In this document: positions 26,142 through 34,107 of the stretch, in pieces
How the letters are laid out: each line of letters opens with the position of its first letter
How positions within the stretch are numbered: the stretch's first letter is position 1
Source: Kocuria dechangensis
Lineage (GTDB): Bacteria; Actinomycetota; Actinomycetes; Actinomycetales; Micrococcaceae
DNA: 64,000 nt
Direction: 5' to 3'
NCBI RefSeq assembly: GCF_014636775.1
Contig: NZ_BMEQ01000017.1
Span: 1 to 64,000 of the forward strand
Notes under the pieces: model-generated
Seen by the model: the letters and a program-made list of their open reading frames with translations, nothing else
What the model was told of the DNA's origin: nothing
Database searches by the model: none
Made by a program: the position numbers and the translations under genes

Positions 26142-27938
26142 GTGCCGTTCACCCCGCCCAGCTCCTTCTCCACCCGCCCGGACCTGCGGGGCGCCTTCGG
26201 GATGGCGTCCTCGACGCACTGGCTCGCCACGGCGGCCGCGCAGTCCGTCCTGGAGCGCGGCGGCAACGCCTTCGACGCCGCGGTGGCCGGCGGGTTCGTG
26301 CTGCACGTCGTCGAGCCCCACCTCAACGGCCCCGGCGGCGACCTCACCGGCCTCTTCGCCACGGCCGGGCGGCCCGGGGAGCCCGTGGTGCTCATGGGCC
26401 AGGGCCCGGCGCCCGCCGGGGCCACGGCGGAGCACTGCCGCGCCGAGGGGCTCGACCTCGTCCCGGGCGCCGGGGCGCTGGCGGCCGCGGTCCCCGGCGC
26501 GGTGGACGCGTGGTTCGTGCTGCTGCGCGACCACGGCACGTGGGAGCTCGCCGACGTCCTCGCCCTCGCCGCCGGCTACGCCCGCGACGGCCACCCCGTG
26601 CTGGGCCGCGTCGGCGCCACCATAGCCGCCGTGTCCGGCCTCTTCGCCGAGCACTGGCCCTCCTCGGCCCGGCAGTGGATGCCCGCGGGGCGCCCACCGG
26701 CCGCCGGCGAGATGATCCGCAACGAGGCCTACGCACGGGTGCTGGAGCGGCTCGTGGCCGCAGGGGCGGGCGCGCGGACCCGCGAGGCCCGGATCGAGGC
26801 GGCCCGGCGCGTCTGGCGGGAGGGCTTCGTGGCGGAGGCCGCCGCGGCCTTCGTCTCCGCCCCGCACCGGCACTCCTCGGGCACCGACCACGCCGGGGTG
26901 CTGACGGTCGAGGACTTCGCGTCCTTCGAGGCCGGCTACGAGCCGGCCGCCACCCTCGAGTTCCGCGGCCACACGGTCGCCAAGACCGGGCCGTGGGGGC
27001 AGGGGCCCGTCCTGCTGCAGGCCCTCGCGATCCTCGACGGCTTCGACGACGACCGCCTCGACCCCTCCACCGCGCTCGGGGCCCACACCGTCCTCGAGGC
27101 GCTGAAGCTCGCGCTCGCCGACCGCGAGGCCTGGTACGGCGACGACGACGTCCCGCTCGGGCACCTGCTCTCGCCCGCCTACGCCGCCGAGCGGCGGGCG
27201 CTGATCACGGACACCGCCTCGCACGAGCTCCGGCCCGGCCGGGTGCCGGGCCGCGAGCCGTTCCTCCCGCCCCTGCGCACCGAGCACGGCGGCGGGGACA
27301 CGTCCGCGCTCCCCGCCGCGGGCGAGCCCACGGTCCGGCCCACGGGGGAGACCCGGGGGGACACCTGCCACATCGACGTGGTGGACCGCTGGGGCGGCAT
27401 GGTCGCGGTCACCCCCTCCGGCGGCTGGCTGCAGTCCTCGCCCACGATCCCCGGGCTGGGCTTCTGCCTCGGGACCCGGCTGCAGATGACCTGGCTCGAG
27501 GGCGGGCCCTCGCGGCTGACCCCCGGGAAGAGGCCCCGCACCACGCTCTCGCCCACCCTCGTGCTCCGGGACGGGCACGCGGTGGCGGCGCTCGGCTCCC
27601 CCGGCGGGGACCAGCAGGACCAGTGGCAGCTGCCGTGGCTGCTGCGCACGCTCGTGGGCGGCTGGACCCCGCAGCAGGCCGTCGACGCCCCCACCCTGCA
27701 CACCACCTCGGTGCCCGGCTCGTTCTGGCCCCGGACCTGGGAGCCGGGCGGCGCCGTGGTGGAGGACCGGCTCGGCGAGCACGTGCTGGCGGACCTGGCG
27801 CGGCGCGGGCACCGGGTGGTCCGGGCCGGTGACTGGTCCCTGGGCCGGCTGTCCGTGGTGACGCGGGACCCGGCCACCGGCGTGGTGGGCGCCGCGGCCG
27901 ACCCGCGCGGCGTCCAGGGCTACGCCGCCGGCCGCTGA
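26142..27938 (+). CDS. ggt: Gamma-glutamyltransferase family protein
   Basis: 598 aa. N-terminal nucleophile hydrolase family. GMASSTHWLATAAAQSVLERGGNAFDAAVA and HLNGPGGDLTGLFAT are GGT N-terminal blocks; GDTCHIDVVD holds the processing/nucleophile Thr408, after which the small subunit would begin; SPTLVLRDG and LGSPGGDQQ follow. Mature large and small subunits would form by autocleavage before Thr408. There is no signal peptide, so it may be cytoplasmic, unlike secreted GGTs; related soluble GGT-like enzymes act on other gamma-glutamyl or cephalosporin-type substrates. GTG at 26142 with GAGACAGGA upstream. Confidence 0.88.
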   Translation: MPFTPPSSFSTRPDLRGAFGMASSTHWLATAAAQSVLERGGNAFDAAVAGGFVLHVVEPHLNGPGGDLTGLFATAGRPGEPVVLMGQGPAPAGATAEHCRAEGLDLVPGAGALAAAVPGAVDAWFVLLRDHGTWELADVLALAAGYARDGHPVLGRVGATIAAVSGLFAEHWPSSARQWMPAGRPPAAGEMIRNEAYARVLERLVAAGAGARTREARIEAARRVWREGFVAEAAAAFVSAPHRHSSGTDHAGVLTVEDFASFEAGYEPAATLEFRGHTVAKTGPWGQGPVLLQALAILDGFDDDRLDPSTALGAHTVLEALKLALADREAWYGDDDVPLGHLLSPAYAAERRALITDTASHELRPGRVPGREPFLPPLRTEHGGGDTSALPAAGEPTVRPTGETRGDTCHIDVVDRWGGMVAVTPSGGWLQSSPTIPGLGFCLGTRLQMTWLEGGPSRLTPGKRPRTTLSPTLVLRDGHAVAALGSPGGDQQDQWQLPWLLRTLVGGWTPQQAVDAPTLHTTSVPGSFWPRTWEPGGAVVEDRLGEHVLADLARRGHRVVRAGDWSLGRLSVVTRDPATGVVGAAADPRGVQGYAAGR

Positions 27939-27974
27939 TCCGGCCCGCGCGCACCGGGCGGTGACGGGAGGGGC

Positions 27975-30013
27975 TCAGCCCAGGGCGGCGACGAGCTCCG
28001 TGGCCTGCCGGATCGCCTCCTTCGCGTCCAGCTCCGCGGCGACGTCGGCCCCGCCCACCAGGTGCACCGGGACGGCCCCGGTGTCGTGCCCGGCGGCGAG
28101 GAGCGCATCGTGCAGGTCCCGCAGCGGTTCCTGTCCCGTGCACAGCACGACGGTGTCCACCGCCAGCACCTGCTCGACCGGCCCGTCCGGGCCGGGGACG
28201 GTGAGGTGCAGCCCGTCGTCGTCGATCCTCCGGTACGCCACGCCGCTCAGCGCGCGGACGCCCGCGGCCCGCAGGGACGCGCGGTGGATCCAGCCCGTGG
28301 TGCGGCCCAGGCCCGCGCCCGGCTTGCCGGGGGAGCGCTGCAGCAGCGTCACCTCCCGGGCCGGGCGCGGGGGCCGGTGCGGGAGCAGGCCGCCCCGCGC
28401 GGACAGCGTCGTGTCCACGCCCCAGCTGCGGTAGAAGTCGGCCCGGGGATCGGCGCCGGGGGAGTGGACGAGGAACTCGGCGACGTCGAAGCCGATCCCG
28501 CCGGCGCCCAGGACCGCGACCCTCCGGCCGGCGGGGGCGCCCTCGAGGAGCTCGCGGTAGCCGACGACCGAGGGGTGGTCGACCCCCTCGATCGCGGGCA
28601 CGCGCGGCTCCACGCCGGTGGCCAGCACGATCCGGTCGAAGCCGGCCAGGTGCGCGGGGGCCGCGGCGGCGCCCGTCCGCACGTCCACGCCCAGCTCGGC
28701 GAGCCGGGCGGCGAAGTAGCGCAGGGTCTCGGCGTACTCCTCCTTGCCGGGGATGCGCAGGGCGAGCAGGAACTGCCCGCCGATCCGGTCCGCGGCCTCG
28801 AACAGGGTCACCCGGTGCCCGGCCTGGGCCGCCTCGACCGCGCACGCCAGCCCCGCGGGGCCCGCGCCCACGACGGCGATCCGCTCGGCCCGGCGGGTGG
28901 GGCCCAGGCGCAGCAGCGTCTCGTGGCCGGCCCTCGGGTTGACGAGGCAGGAGGCGGTGCGGCCGGCGAAGGTGTGGTCCAGGCAGGCCTGGTTGCAGGC
29001 GATGCACGTGTTGATGGTCCCGGCCCGGCCGGCGGCGGCCTTCGCCACGAAGGCGGGGTCCGCGAGCAGGGGCCGGGCCAGGGAGACCATGTCGGCGTCC
29101 CCGTCGGCGATGATGCGCTCGGCGACCTCCGGGGTGTTGATCCGGTTGACCGCCACGAGCGGGATGCCGACCTCGCCCTTGAGCCGGCGGGTCACCCAGG
29201 CGAAGCCGCCGCGGGGGACGACCGTGGCGATGGTGGGGATCCGGGCCTCGTGCCAGCCGATGCCCGTGTTGAGCAGGCTCGCCCCGGCGGCCTCGACGGC
29301 CCGCGCCAGGGCGACGACCTCGTCGAGCGTGGAGCCGCCGGGCACGAGGTCCAGTATGGACAGCCGGTAGATCAGGAGGAAGCCGGGACCCGTGCGCTCG
29401 CGCACCCGCCGGACGATCTCCACGGGCAGCCGCATCCGGTGCTCGTACGGCCCGCCCCAGCCGTCGGTGCGGTGGTTGGTCTCGGCGGCGAGGAACTCGT
29501 TGATGAGGTAGCCCTCGGAGCCCATGACCTCCACGCCGTCGTACCCGGCCTCCTGGGCCAGCGCGGCGGTCCTGGCGAAGTCCTCGATGGTCTGCTCGAC
29601 CTCCTCGGCGGTCAGCTCGTGCGGGAGCACCGGGCTGATGGGGGCGCGCAGCGGACTCGGCGCCACGGCGGCGGGCGTCCGGGCGTAGCGGCCGGCGTGC
29701 AGGATCTGGAGCGCGATCCGGCCGCCCTCGGCGTGCACGGCGCCGGTGACCGTGCGGTGCCGGGCCACCTCCTCCGGCGTGCTGAGCACGGCGCCCCCGG
29801 GGTGGGTGGCGCCCTCGGGGCTCGGCCCGATCCCGCCGGTGACGATCAGCCCGACGCCGCCGCGCACCCGCTCCGCGTAGAACTCCGCCAGCCGCTCGAA
29901 GCCGCCGGGCGCCTCCTCCAGGCCGGTGTGCATCGAGCCCATGAGCACCCGGTTGGGCAGGGTGGTGGAGCCCACCCGCAGGGGGACAGCAGGTGGGGGT
30001 AGGGCACGGTCAT
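27975..30013 (-). pseudogene. fadH: NADPH-dependent 2,4-dienoyl-CoA reductase (FadH), 5' end frameshifted
   Basis: Reduces 2,4-dienoyl-CoA intermediates of unsaturated fatty-acid oxidation. The long frame (27975-29975, 666 aa from GTG) has the Old-Yellow-Enzyme barrel with NRVLMGSMHTGLEE, a 4Fe-4S site C-x2-C-x3-C-x11-C (CIACNQAC...SC), an FAD motif VVGAGPAG and an NADP motif VLGAGGIG. The true start is ATG at 30013, behind GAGGAG, reading MTVPYPHLLSP; the frame then breaks in a five-G run at 29981-29985 (C5 on the coding strand). One extra C would give SP-LRVGSTTLPNR, the standard FadH N-terminus. Either a real mutation or a homopolymer sequencing error. Otherwise intact and full length. Confidence 0.85.
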
Positions 30014-30232
30014 CCGATACTCCTCGTCTCAGGTACCTTCGTCACCGTAGGCGAGGGGTGAGCTGTGCCACAAGCGGCGCGCTCACGGCTGCGCGAGCCG
30101 CGCCCTCCAGGAGGCGCGCCACGGCTCGACGTCGTGGGGTGCCGGGCCCACGGGTGCTCATGGGGCACAGCGTAGCGGCGTCGCCCGACAGGATGCCGCC
30201 GCCGTCGCGGAGTCCGGCGCGCGCGCCGGGGG

Positions 30233-30469
30233 TCAGTCCGAGGTCGGGGGCTGGTAGCCGCCCTTCGCCGGGTCCTGGTCGTCGCCCGTCACCTCGTGGG
30301 TCGGGGTGCCGGCGTCGCTCACGCCGGGCAGGCGCTGGCCGGCGTTGGTCTGGCCGAGGGGGTCCTGGGCCGTCTCCAGGTCCCGGGCCGGGGTGTCCGG
30401 GACGCCGACGTCGTCGGCCAGGTGCGGGTCGTCGGGGATGCTGTCGCCGGAGGCGGGGGTCGTGTTCAT
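30233..30469 (-). CDS. Hypothetical protein, acidic and probably disordered
   Basis: 78 aa, from ATG at 30469. The composition is rich in Asp, Pro, Gly, Thr and Gln (PDDPHLADDVG, ETAQDPLGQTNAGQ, DDQDPAKGGYQPP), with no hydrophobic core, membrane segment or Cys. Similar short acidic proteins are common in Micrococcales. The start lies ~70 bp upstream of, and divergent from, the dps promoter region. No function can be proposed. Confidence 0.5.
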   Translation of the reverse strand: MNTTPASGDSIPDDPHLADDVGVPDTPARDLETAQDPLGQTNAGQRLPGVSDAGTPTHEVTGDDQDPAKGGYQPPTSD

Positions 30470-30541
30470 GCGTCCAGACAACCAGCGGCTCCCCGGCCTG
30501 GCAAGGGCCGCGGATATCGCGGAGAGCGAATGGACAGGGTG

Positions 30542-30571
30542 CTGACAATCCCGTGGGGGGCATGCCATAGT
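30542..30571 (+). promoter_or_regulatory. Candidate dps promoter
   Basis: CTGACA (30542-30547) and CATAGT (30566-30571) with 18 bp between them, ~87 bp upstream of the dps start. The leader contains AAGAAGGAGA as ribosome site at 30641-30650. Confidence 0.45.
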
Positions 30572-30657
30572 GGGAGCAACGGCTCACTGTTGTGAGGAAT
30601 TCGCAGTTGTCGATCGAGGCCGCCGCCCGGCGGCGGCCGGAAGAAGGAGACGCACTC

Positions 30658-31221
30658 ATGGCCAAGCAGAACCAGCGCACCGCCCCCTACACCGTTCCCG
30701 GCCTGACCACCGAGGACGGCCACGAGGTCGCGCGGACGCTGCAGCTGCGGCTGCACGCCCTCAACGACCTCCAGCTCACCCTCAAGCATGCCCACTGGAA
30801 CGTGGTGGGTCCCAACTTCATCTCCGTCCACGAGATGCTGGACCCGCAGATCGAACTCGTGCGCGGCTTCGTCGACGAGCTCGCCGAGCGCATGGCCACC
30901 ATGGGCGTGGCCCCCAGCGGCCTGCCGGGCGAGATCGTCAAGGCCCGCACCTGGGACGACTACTCCGTCAACCGCGCCACCGGTGTGGAGCACCTCGCCG
31001 CCCTGGACCTCGTCTACACCGGCGTGGTGGAGGACCACCGCGAGGCGATCGAGAAGATCGGCGAGCTCGACCCCATCACCGAGGACATCCTGATCGGCCA
31101 GGTCAAGGAGCTCGAGCTGTTCCAGTGGTTCATGCGCGCGCACCTGGAGAGCAGCAGCGGCGACCTGCGCCACGGCGGCGCCACCACGGAGCTGGGCGCG
31201 GCGGAGTCCGCCGCGCAGTAG
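30658..31221 (+). CDS. dps: DNA starvation/stationary-phase protection protein Dps
   Basis: 187 aa. Ferritin-like dodecamer subunit that oxidises and stores iron and may bind DNA. The ferroxidase ligands are in KHAHWNVVGPNF...VHEMLDPQIELV: His46, His58, Asp62, Glu66 (numbering from ATG 30658). The C-terminal FQWFMRAHLES is also family-typical. AAGGAGA precedes the ATG at good spacing. There is a short N-terminal tail with Lys/Arg. Followed 13 bp later by an EEP-family gene, so the two may be co-transcribed. Confidence 0.93.
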   Translation: MAKQNQRTAPYTVPGLTTEDGHEVARTLQLRLHALNDLQLTLKHAHWNVVGPNFISVHEMLDPQIELVRGFVDELAERMATMGVAPSGLPGEIVKARTWDDYSVNRATGVEHLAALDLVYTGVVEDHREAIEKIGELDPITEDILIGQVKELELFQWFMRAHLESSSGDLRHGGATTELGAAESAAQ

Positions 31222-31234
31222 CCCGGAGCGCGCG

Positions 31235-32068
31235 ATGAGCACCGATCGCCCCGGCCCCGCGGACCCTCCCGGTCCGCGGGGCCGGGGCGTGCTCACCGCC
31301 ATGACGTTCAACATCCGCCGTCCGCTGCCGCGCTACCGCCGCGCCGCGCCGGACGCCTGGTTCACCCGCCTGCCCGCGGTCCAGGCGGTCGTGCGGGAGC
31401 ACCTGCCGCAGCTGGCGGCCCTCCAGGAGGTCCACCCCGAGCAGCTGCACCCGCTGCGCGAGGCCTTCGGCCCCGCCCACGAGTTCCTGGGCCGCAGCCG
31501 GGACGCAGGGGAGCACGGCGAGCGCTGCCTCCTCGTGGTGGACACCGACCGGTTCGAGATCCGGGACTGGCGCCAGCGGTGGCTCTCGCCCACCCCGGAG
31601 GTCCCGGGCTCGCGGTGGCCCGGGGACCCCTATCCGCGCACCCTGGTCCGCGCGGACCTGGTGGACCGCCGCACGGGCGTGCTGTGGCGGGCGGTCGCCA
31701 CGCACCTGGACCCGTGGCCGGAGCGGTCGCGGCTGCGGGAGCTGGCCGCCCTCCAGCGGCTGCACCTGGAGTGGGAGGGGCCGCTGCTGCTGCTGGGGGA
31801 CATGAACGCCCGCGCCGGCCGCTCCCGGACCTGGGAGGCCGCGCTCGCCGGCGGGCTGCGCGACGTCCTGCCCGAGGACGCCCCCGGGACCTACCACCGC
31901 TACCGGGAGCCCGGCCCGCGCACTCCGCGCCTGGACTGGATCCTGCACGGCGGTCCCGTCCGGGTGCTCGGCGCCCGCGTCGTGGCCGACCGGCCCCGCG
32001 GCACGTGGGCCTCGGACCACTTCCCCGTCCTGGCCGAGCTCGAGCACGACGACGGCTCCGCGGCCTGA
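31235..32068 (+). CDS. Endonuclease/exonuclease/phosphatase family protein
   Basis: 277 aa. EEP fold: MTFNIRRPLP (metal Asn), LAALQEVHPEQ (catalytic Glu of the QE pair), VATHLDPWPERSR, LLLLGDMNARAGRS (GDxN), a RLDWIL near 235 and ASDHFPVLAEL with the final catalytic His. There is no signal peptide, so it is a cytosolic nuclease or phosphodiesterase. It follows dps closely, which may mean a stress-linked role (DNA repair or nucleotide clean-up); the substrate is unknown. Confidence 0.87.
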   Translation: MSTDRPGPADPPGPRGRGVLTAMTFNIRRPLPRYRRAAPDAWFTRLPAVQAVVREHLPQLAALQEVHPEQLHPLREAFGPAHEFLGRSRDAGEHGERCLLVVDTDRFEIRDWRQRWLSPTPEVPGSRWPGDPYPRTLVRADLVDRRTGVLWRAVATHLDPWPERSRLRELAALQRLHLEWEGPLLLLGDMNARAGRSRTWEAALAGGLRDVLPEDAPGTYHRYREPGPRTPRLDWILHGGPVRVLGARVVADRPRGTWASDHFPVLAELEHDDGSAA

Positions 32069-32138
32069 GGAGCGGGCCCGTCGGCGGTCCGGAGCCCGCT
32101 GGTAGTCTCGGAGGCGACCCTCCGGCACGAGGAGCACG

Positions 32139-32240
32139 ATGCGCCACGACGCCGTTCGCCGAACCGGGAGTGCATCCGGCCCCGGCCGTCCCCGGCCCCG
32201 CGCCCGGGGGCCCTGCCGCCCGGACGGGGGCCCGCCGTGA
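32139..32240 (+). CDS. Short Arg/Pro/Gly-rich leader ORF upstream of mrpF
   Basis: 33 codons. ATG at 32139 is preceded by a good GAGGAG site. The product is Arg/Pro/Gly-rich with no hydrophobic segment, and its TGA (32238-32240) overlaps the mrpF GTG (32237-32239) as GTGA. mrpF has no convincing ribosome site of its own, so this ORF may deliver ribosomes by coupling. It could also be chance; the composition is close to that of random high-GC frames. Confidence 0.4.
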   Translation: MRHDAVRRTGSASGPGRPRPRARGPCRPDGGPP

Positions 32241-32497
32241 TCGGGCCGGTCCTCGACGGCGTCGCCGTGGTGCTGGGTCTCAACCTGCTCCTCTGCCTGG
32301 TGCGCGTCCTGCGGGGCCCGACCGGGCGGGACCGGCTGCTGGGGGTCCTTCTGACCGGCAGCACCGGGGCCGCCCTCCTCGCCGTCCTGTCCGTCTCGAC
32401 CGGGGTGCCCGCCCTGCGTGACGCCGCCCTCGTCATGGCGGCGCTCTCGTCGGTGGTGGCTGTGGCCAGGCTGCGGGCCGAGACGGAGGAGCCGTGA
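32237..32497 (+). CDS. mrpF: Monovalent cation/H+ antiporter subunit F
   Basis: 86 aa, three TM helices. The PTGRDRLLGVLLTGSTGAALLAVLS block and RDAALVMAALSSVVAVARLR match the MrpF/MnhF family (usual ~90 aa). First structural gene of the eight-gene Mrp-type operon (to 39404), whose genes all overlap by 4 to 11 bases. GTG at 32237 overlaps the stop of a small leader ORF. Confidence 0.85.
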   Translation: MIGPVLDGVAVVLGLNLLLCLVRVLRGPTGRDRLLGVLLTGSTGAALLAVLSVSTGVPALRDAALVMAALSSVVAVARLRAETEEP

Positions 32498-32841
32498 CCG
32501 CGGGCCTGCTCCTCGAGCTCCTCTCGGCCGTCCTCGTCGTGGCCGGGACCGGGTTCTTCACCGTGGGCACCCTCGGCCTGGTGCGGCTGCCCGACCTGCG
32601 GACCCGGTTGCACGCCCTGACCAAGGCCGACAACCTGGGCCTGGGCCTCGTGGTGCTCGGGCTCGTCCTGCAGGCGGGCTCGGCGGGCGCCGCCGCCAAG
32701 CTCCTCGTCGTCTGGTTCCTCGCGATGCCGGCCTCCGCGGTGGTCGCCCACCTGATGTCCCGCGGCGGGGGTCTCAGCGCGGCGGGGAGCGCCGCGGACG
32801 GCCCCGGGACGCCGGGGGAGGGGGGCTCCGGTGGGGGATGA
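32494..32841 (+). CDS. mrpG: Monovalent cation/H+ antiporter subunit G
   Basis: 115 aa. Three TM helices with the family block FFTVGTLGLVRLPDLRTRLHALTKADNLGLGLVVLGL, in which RLPD and the TKAD run are hallmarks of MrpG/MnhG/PhaG. The Gly/Ser-rich tail overlaps the next gene by 11 bp. Its GTG overlaps the mrpF stop by 4 bases (GTGA). Confidence 0.9.
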   Translation: MTAGLLLELLSAVLVVAGTGFFTVGTLGLVRLPDLRTRLHALTKADNLGLGLVVLGLVLQAGSAGAAAKLLVVWFLAMPASAVVAHLMSRGGGLSAAGSAADGPGTPGEGGSGGG

Positions 32842-33796
32842 CCCCGTGGGCCTGCTCGACGTCCTCCTCGGCCTCGCCGTGGTGGCCGGCGCGGCCACGG
32901 CCCTCACGGCACGCCGGCGGATGGGCGCCGTCGTGTCCTTCCTGGTGCTCGGGGTCCTGCTCGCGGTGCTCTGGAGCCGCCTGGGCGCCCCGGACGTGGC
33001 CCTGGCCGAGGCCGCGATCGGCACCGGCGTCACCGGCGCCCTGTTCGTCGACGCGGTGACCCGCGGGCCCCCGGCGGCCCGGCCGCCCGGCGCGGTGCCC
33101 GGAGCGGTGCCCGGAGCGGGGGCGCGGGCCGGGGTGTCCGGGGCCCTCGCGGCCGTGCTCCTGGGGGCCGGGCTGGGGACGGCGTTCGCCGGAGCCGCCG
33201 GGGCGGGTGCGGCCCCGGGCGGGCTCACCGGGCAGGTGCTCGGGCGGATGGACGTCGCGGGCGTCGAACACCCGGTCAGCGCGGTGCTGCTGAACTTCCG
33301 CTCCTACGACACGCTGCTCGAGGTCGTCGTGCTGTTCGTCGCGGTGCTCTCCGTGACCGCGACCCTGGGCGAGGAGCGGCCCCGGCACCCCGCTCCGGCC
33401 GCGCGGGCCGCCACCCTCGTCTGGTTCTGCCGGGTCATGGCCCCGGTGCTGGTGCTGGTCGCGGCGTGGGTGCTCTTCGCGGGCTCGGACCGGCCGGGCG
33501 GGGCGTTCCAGTCGGGGGCCGTCCTGGCAGGGGCCCTGATCCTCATGGACACGGCCGGGCTGGGGCCCGGGCCCGATCACGGGAGGCTCCTCCGGGTGGC
33601 GCTGGTGGTGGGACCGGCCGCCTTCCTCGTCGTGGCGGCGGGCGGGCTCGTGGCGGAGGGCGAGTGGCTGGCGCTGGACCCCGTGTGGGCCGGAGGCCTC
33701 ATCGTGGCCGTGGAGACGCTGCTGGCCCTGAGCATCGGGGTGGCGCTGACGGTCGTCTTCCTGGCGCTGGGCAGGGGCCGGGTGAGCCCCCCGTGA
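32831..33796 (+). CDS. DUF4040 (MbhD)-MbhE-MrpB fusion, Mrp-type antiporter subunit
   Basis: 321 aa, ~9 TM helices. Residues ~1-85 are the DUF4040/MbhD domain (GAPDVALAEAAIGTGVTGALF), about 105-190 the MbhE-like domain (VEHPVSAVLLNFRSYDTLLEVVVLFVAVLSV), and about 198-315 an MrpB domain (MAPVLVLVAAWVLFAGSDRPGGAFQSGAVLAGALIL). In canonical Mrp systems DUF4040 and MbhE are the C-terminus of the large MrpA; here they are fused to MrpB and the NuoL-like part is encoded separately. Start at 32831 lies inside mrpG. The domain split is confident; subunit naming is a matter of convention. Confidence 0.82.
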   Translation: MGDDPVGLLDVLLGLAVVAGAATALTARRRMGAVVSFLVLGVLLAVLWSRLGAPDVALAEAAIGTGVTGALFVDAVTRGPPAARPPGAVPGAVPGAGARAGVSGALAAVLLGAGLGTAFAGAAGAGAAPGGLTGQVLGRMDVAGVEHPVSAVLLNFRSYDTLLEVVVLFVAVLSVTATLGEERPRHPAPAARAATLVWFCRVMAPVLVLVAAWVLFAGSDRPGGAFQSGAVLAGALILMDTAGLGPGPDHGRLLRVALVVGPAAFLVVAAGGLVAEGEWLALDPVWAGGLIVAVETLLALSIGVALTVVFLALGRGRVSPP

Positions 33797-34107
33797 GCAC
33801 GCTCGAGTGGTACCTGTGGGTGGCCGCGGCGCTGCTCGGCCTCGCCTGCGTGCGCCTCCTGCTGGCGCGGGACCCGCTCGTGCGCCTGATCGCGATCAAC
33901 GTGGCCGGCAGCGGGTCGCTGCTCGTGCTCGTCGCCCTCGCCGCGCGCACGGACCCGCCGGACCCGGTCCTGCACGCCCTGGTGCTCACCGGCATCGTCA
34001 TCACCGTGGCGTTCACCGGCGTGGGGCTGGTGCTGCTGCGCCGCGCCGAGGAGGCCGCCGAGGCTCCCGGGGAGGACGGCGCCGCCGGGAACGGGGAGGG
34101 GCCGTGA
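33793..34107 (+). CDS. mrpC: Mrp-type antiporter subunit C (NuoK-like)
   Basis: 104 aa, three TM helices. NuoK/MnhC family: LLGLACVRLLLARDPLVRLIAINVAGSGSLLVLVALAAR, and DPVLHALVLTGIVITVAFTGVGLVLLRR with the HALVLTGIVI block typical of MrpC. GTG at 33793 overlaps the upstream stop. NuoK-like subunits line part of the proton path. Confidence 0.88.
   Translation: MSTLEWYLWVAAALLGLACVRLLLARDPLVRLIAINVAGSGSLLVLVALAARTDPPDPVLHALVLTGIVITVAFTGVGLVLLRRAEEAAEAPGEDGAAGNGEGP

Noticed and set aside
29973-30013. Programmed frameshifting in fadH.
   Set aside because: The C5 run alone is a poor slippery site, no stimulatory structure or stop arrangement is obvious, and the family needs no such control; an indel or sequencing error is simpler.
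30040-30232. A gene in the ~190-bp gap between fadH and the small acidic ORF.
   Set aside because: The frames are short and low-complexity, with no ribosome site; nothing supported is seen here.
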